Source: Lachnospiraceae bacterium (GTDB taxonomy: Bacteria; Bacillota; Clostridia; Lachnospirales; Lachnospiraceae). Taken from it: DNA of 6,044 nucleotides. Both the position numbers and the translations under genes were made by a program. Below, in pieces: positions 5,873 through 6,044 of this stretch; the stretch's first letter is position 1; each line of letters starts with the position of its first letter. Below the pieces are notes generated by a model, which made no database searches, was not told the origin of the DNA, and saw nothing but the letters and a program-made list of their open reading frames with translations. Where the stretch lies: positions 1 to 6,044 of the forward strand of contig JAILNW010000269.1 in NCBI GenBank assembly GCA_024691145.1, given 5' to 3'.

Positions 5873-6044
5873 TCAAACGATTTCTAACGTGCAAAGTTTT
5901 CCTCTTAGCACATATCCAATTTTCTCATAGCAGGCATTTGATGCCACATAGTCTGCGTCTGTATAAAGCATCGGCAGATATCCTGCATTTTTAGCCTTTA
6001 TTGATACTTCATATACAAGGTTTTCTGCATAGTGCTTTCTTCTA
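5873..6044 (-). CDS. GNAT family N-acetyltransferase, C-terminal fragment
   Basis: Only the last 56 codons lie in the window, ending in TGA at 5873-5875; the 5' part is beyond the right edge. The fragment opens with RRKHYAENLVYEVS, which fits the acetyl-CoA-binding loop and following helix of GNAT enzymes, then has YLPMLYTDADYVASNACYE and KIGYVLRGKL. The ASNACYEKIGY segment is the classic GNAT C-terminal motif (N-x-x-x-Y-x-x-x-G-Y/F), where the conserved Tyr/Asn region helps shape the CoA site. The enzyme would transfer an acetyl group from acetyl-CoA to an unknown amine. The stop is 20 bases before the HAD ATG, on the same strand, so it is very likely co-transcribed with the HAD and TIM-barrel genes. 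The family is clear but nothing can be said of the substrate. Confidence 0.85.
   Translation of the reverse strand, partial: RRKHYAENLVYEVSIKAKNAGYLPMLYTDADYVASNACYEKIGYVLRGKLCTLEIV

Overview
The window is AT-rich and every supported gene lies on the minus strand, with purine-rich Shine-Dalgarno (SD) sequences of the AGGAGG/AAAGGAG kind and short or overlapping gene junctions. Base composition, SD style and protein families fit a low-GC Firmicute, most likely a clostridial gut or rumen type such as Lachnospiraceae. That placement is inference; there is no rRNA or other marker gene here.

In transcription order (right to left): (1) 5166-6044, a metabolic operon: the 3' end of a GNAT N-acetyltransferase gene, a HAD-superfamily hydrolase, and a TIM-barrel sugar-phosphate isomerase/epimerase-like protein joined to the HAD gene by an ATGA overlap. 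(2) 4204-4293, an intergenic gap with a well-formed sigma-A-type promoter. (3) 2701-4203, a Schlafen-type AlbA_2 / GHKL ATPase / winged-helix protein, probably a regulator. (4) 2373-2700, a 328-bp non-genic stretch dominated by a nine-unit, 21-bp tandem repeat (2496-2683), followed by a possible 17-codon leader ORF with a good SD. (5) 1-2372, a compact three-gene cassette: an APH-family small-molecule kinase, a HipA-like protein kinase without a HipB partner, and a small unrecognised protein that runs off the window and is spaced for translational coupling to the HipA-like gene.

The left half looks accessory: two kinase-fold proteins in tandem, an AlbA_2/GHKL regulator and a tandem array sit together, whereas the right half looks like ordinary metabolism. 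The most unusual item is the array. Its A6 tracts recur every two helical turns, so it should be intrinsically curved. Its core is nearly palindromic, the central six units are identical (suggesting recent expansion or copy-number variation), and it lies upstream of the kinase cassette. No transposase, integrase, tRNA, rRNA or CRISPR array was seen.
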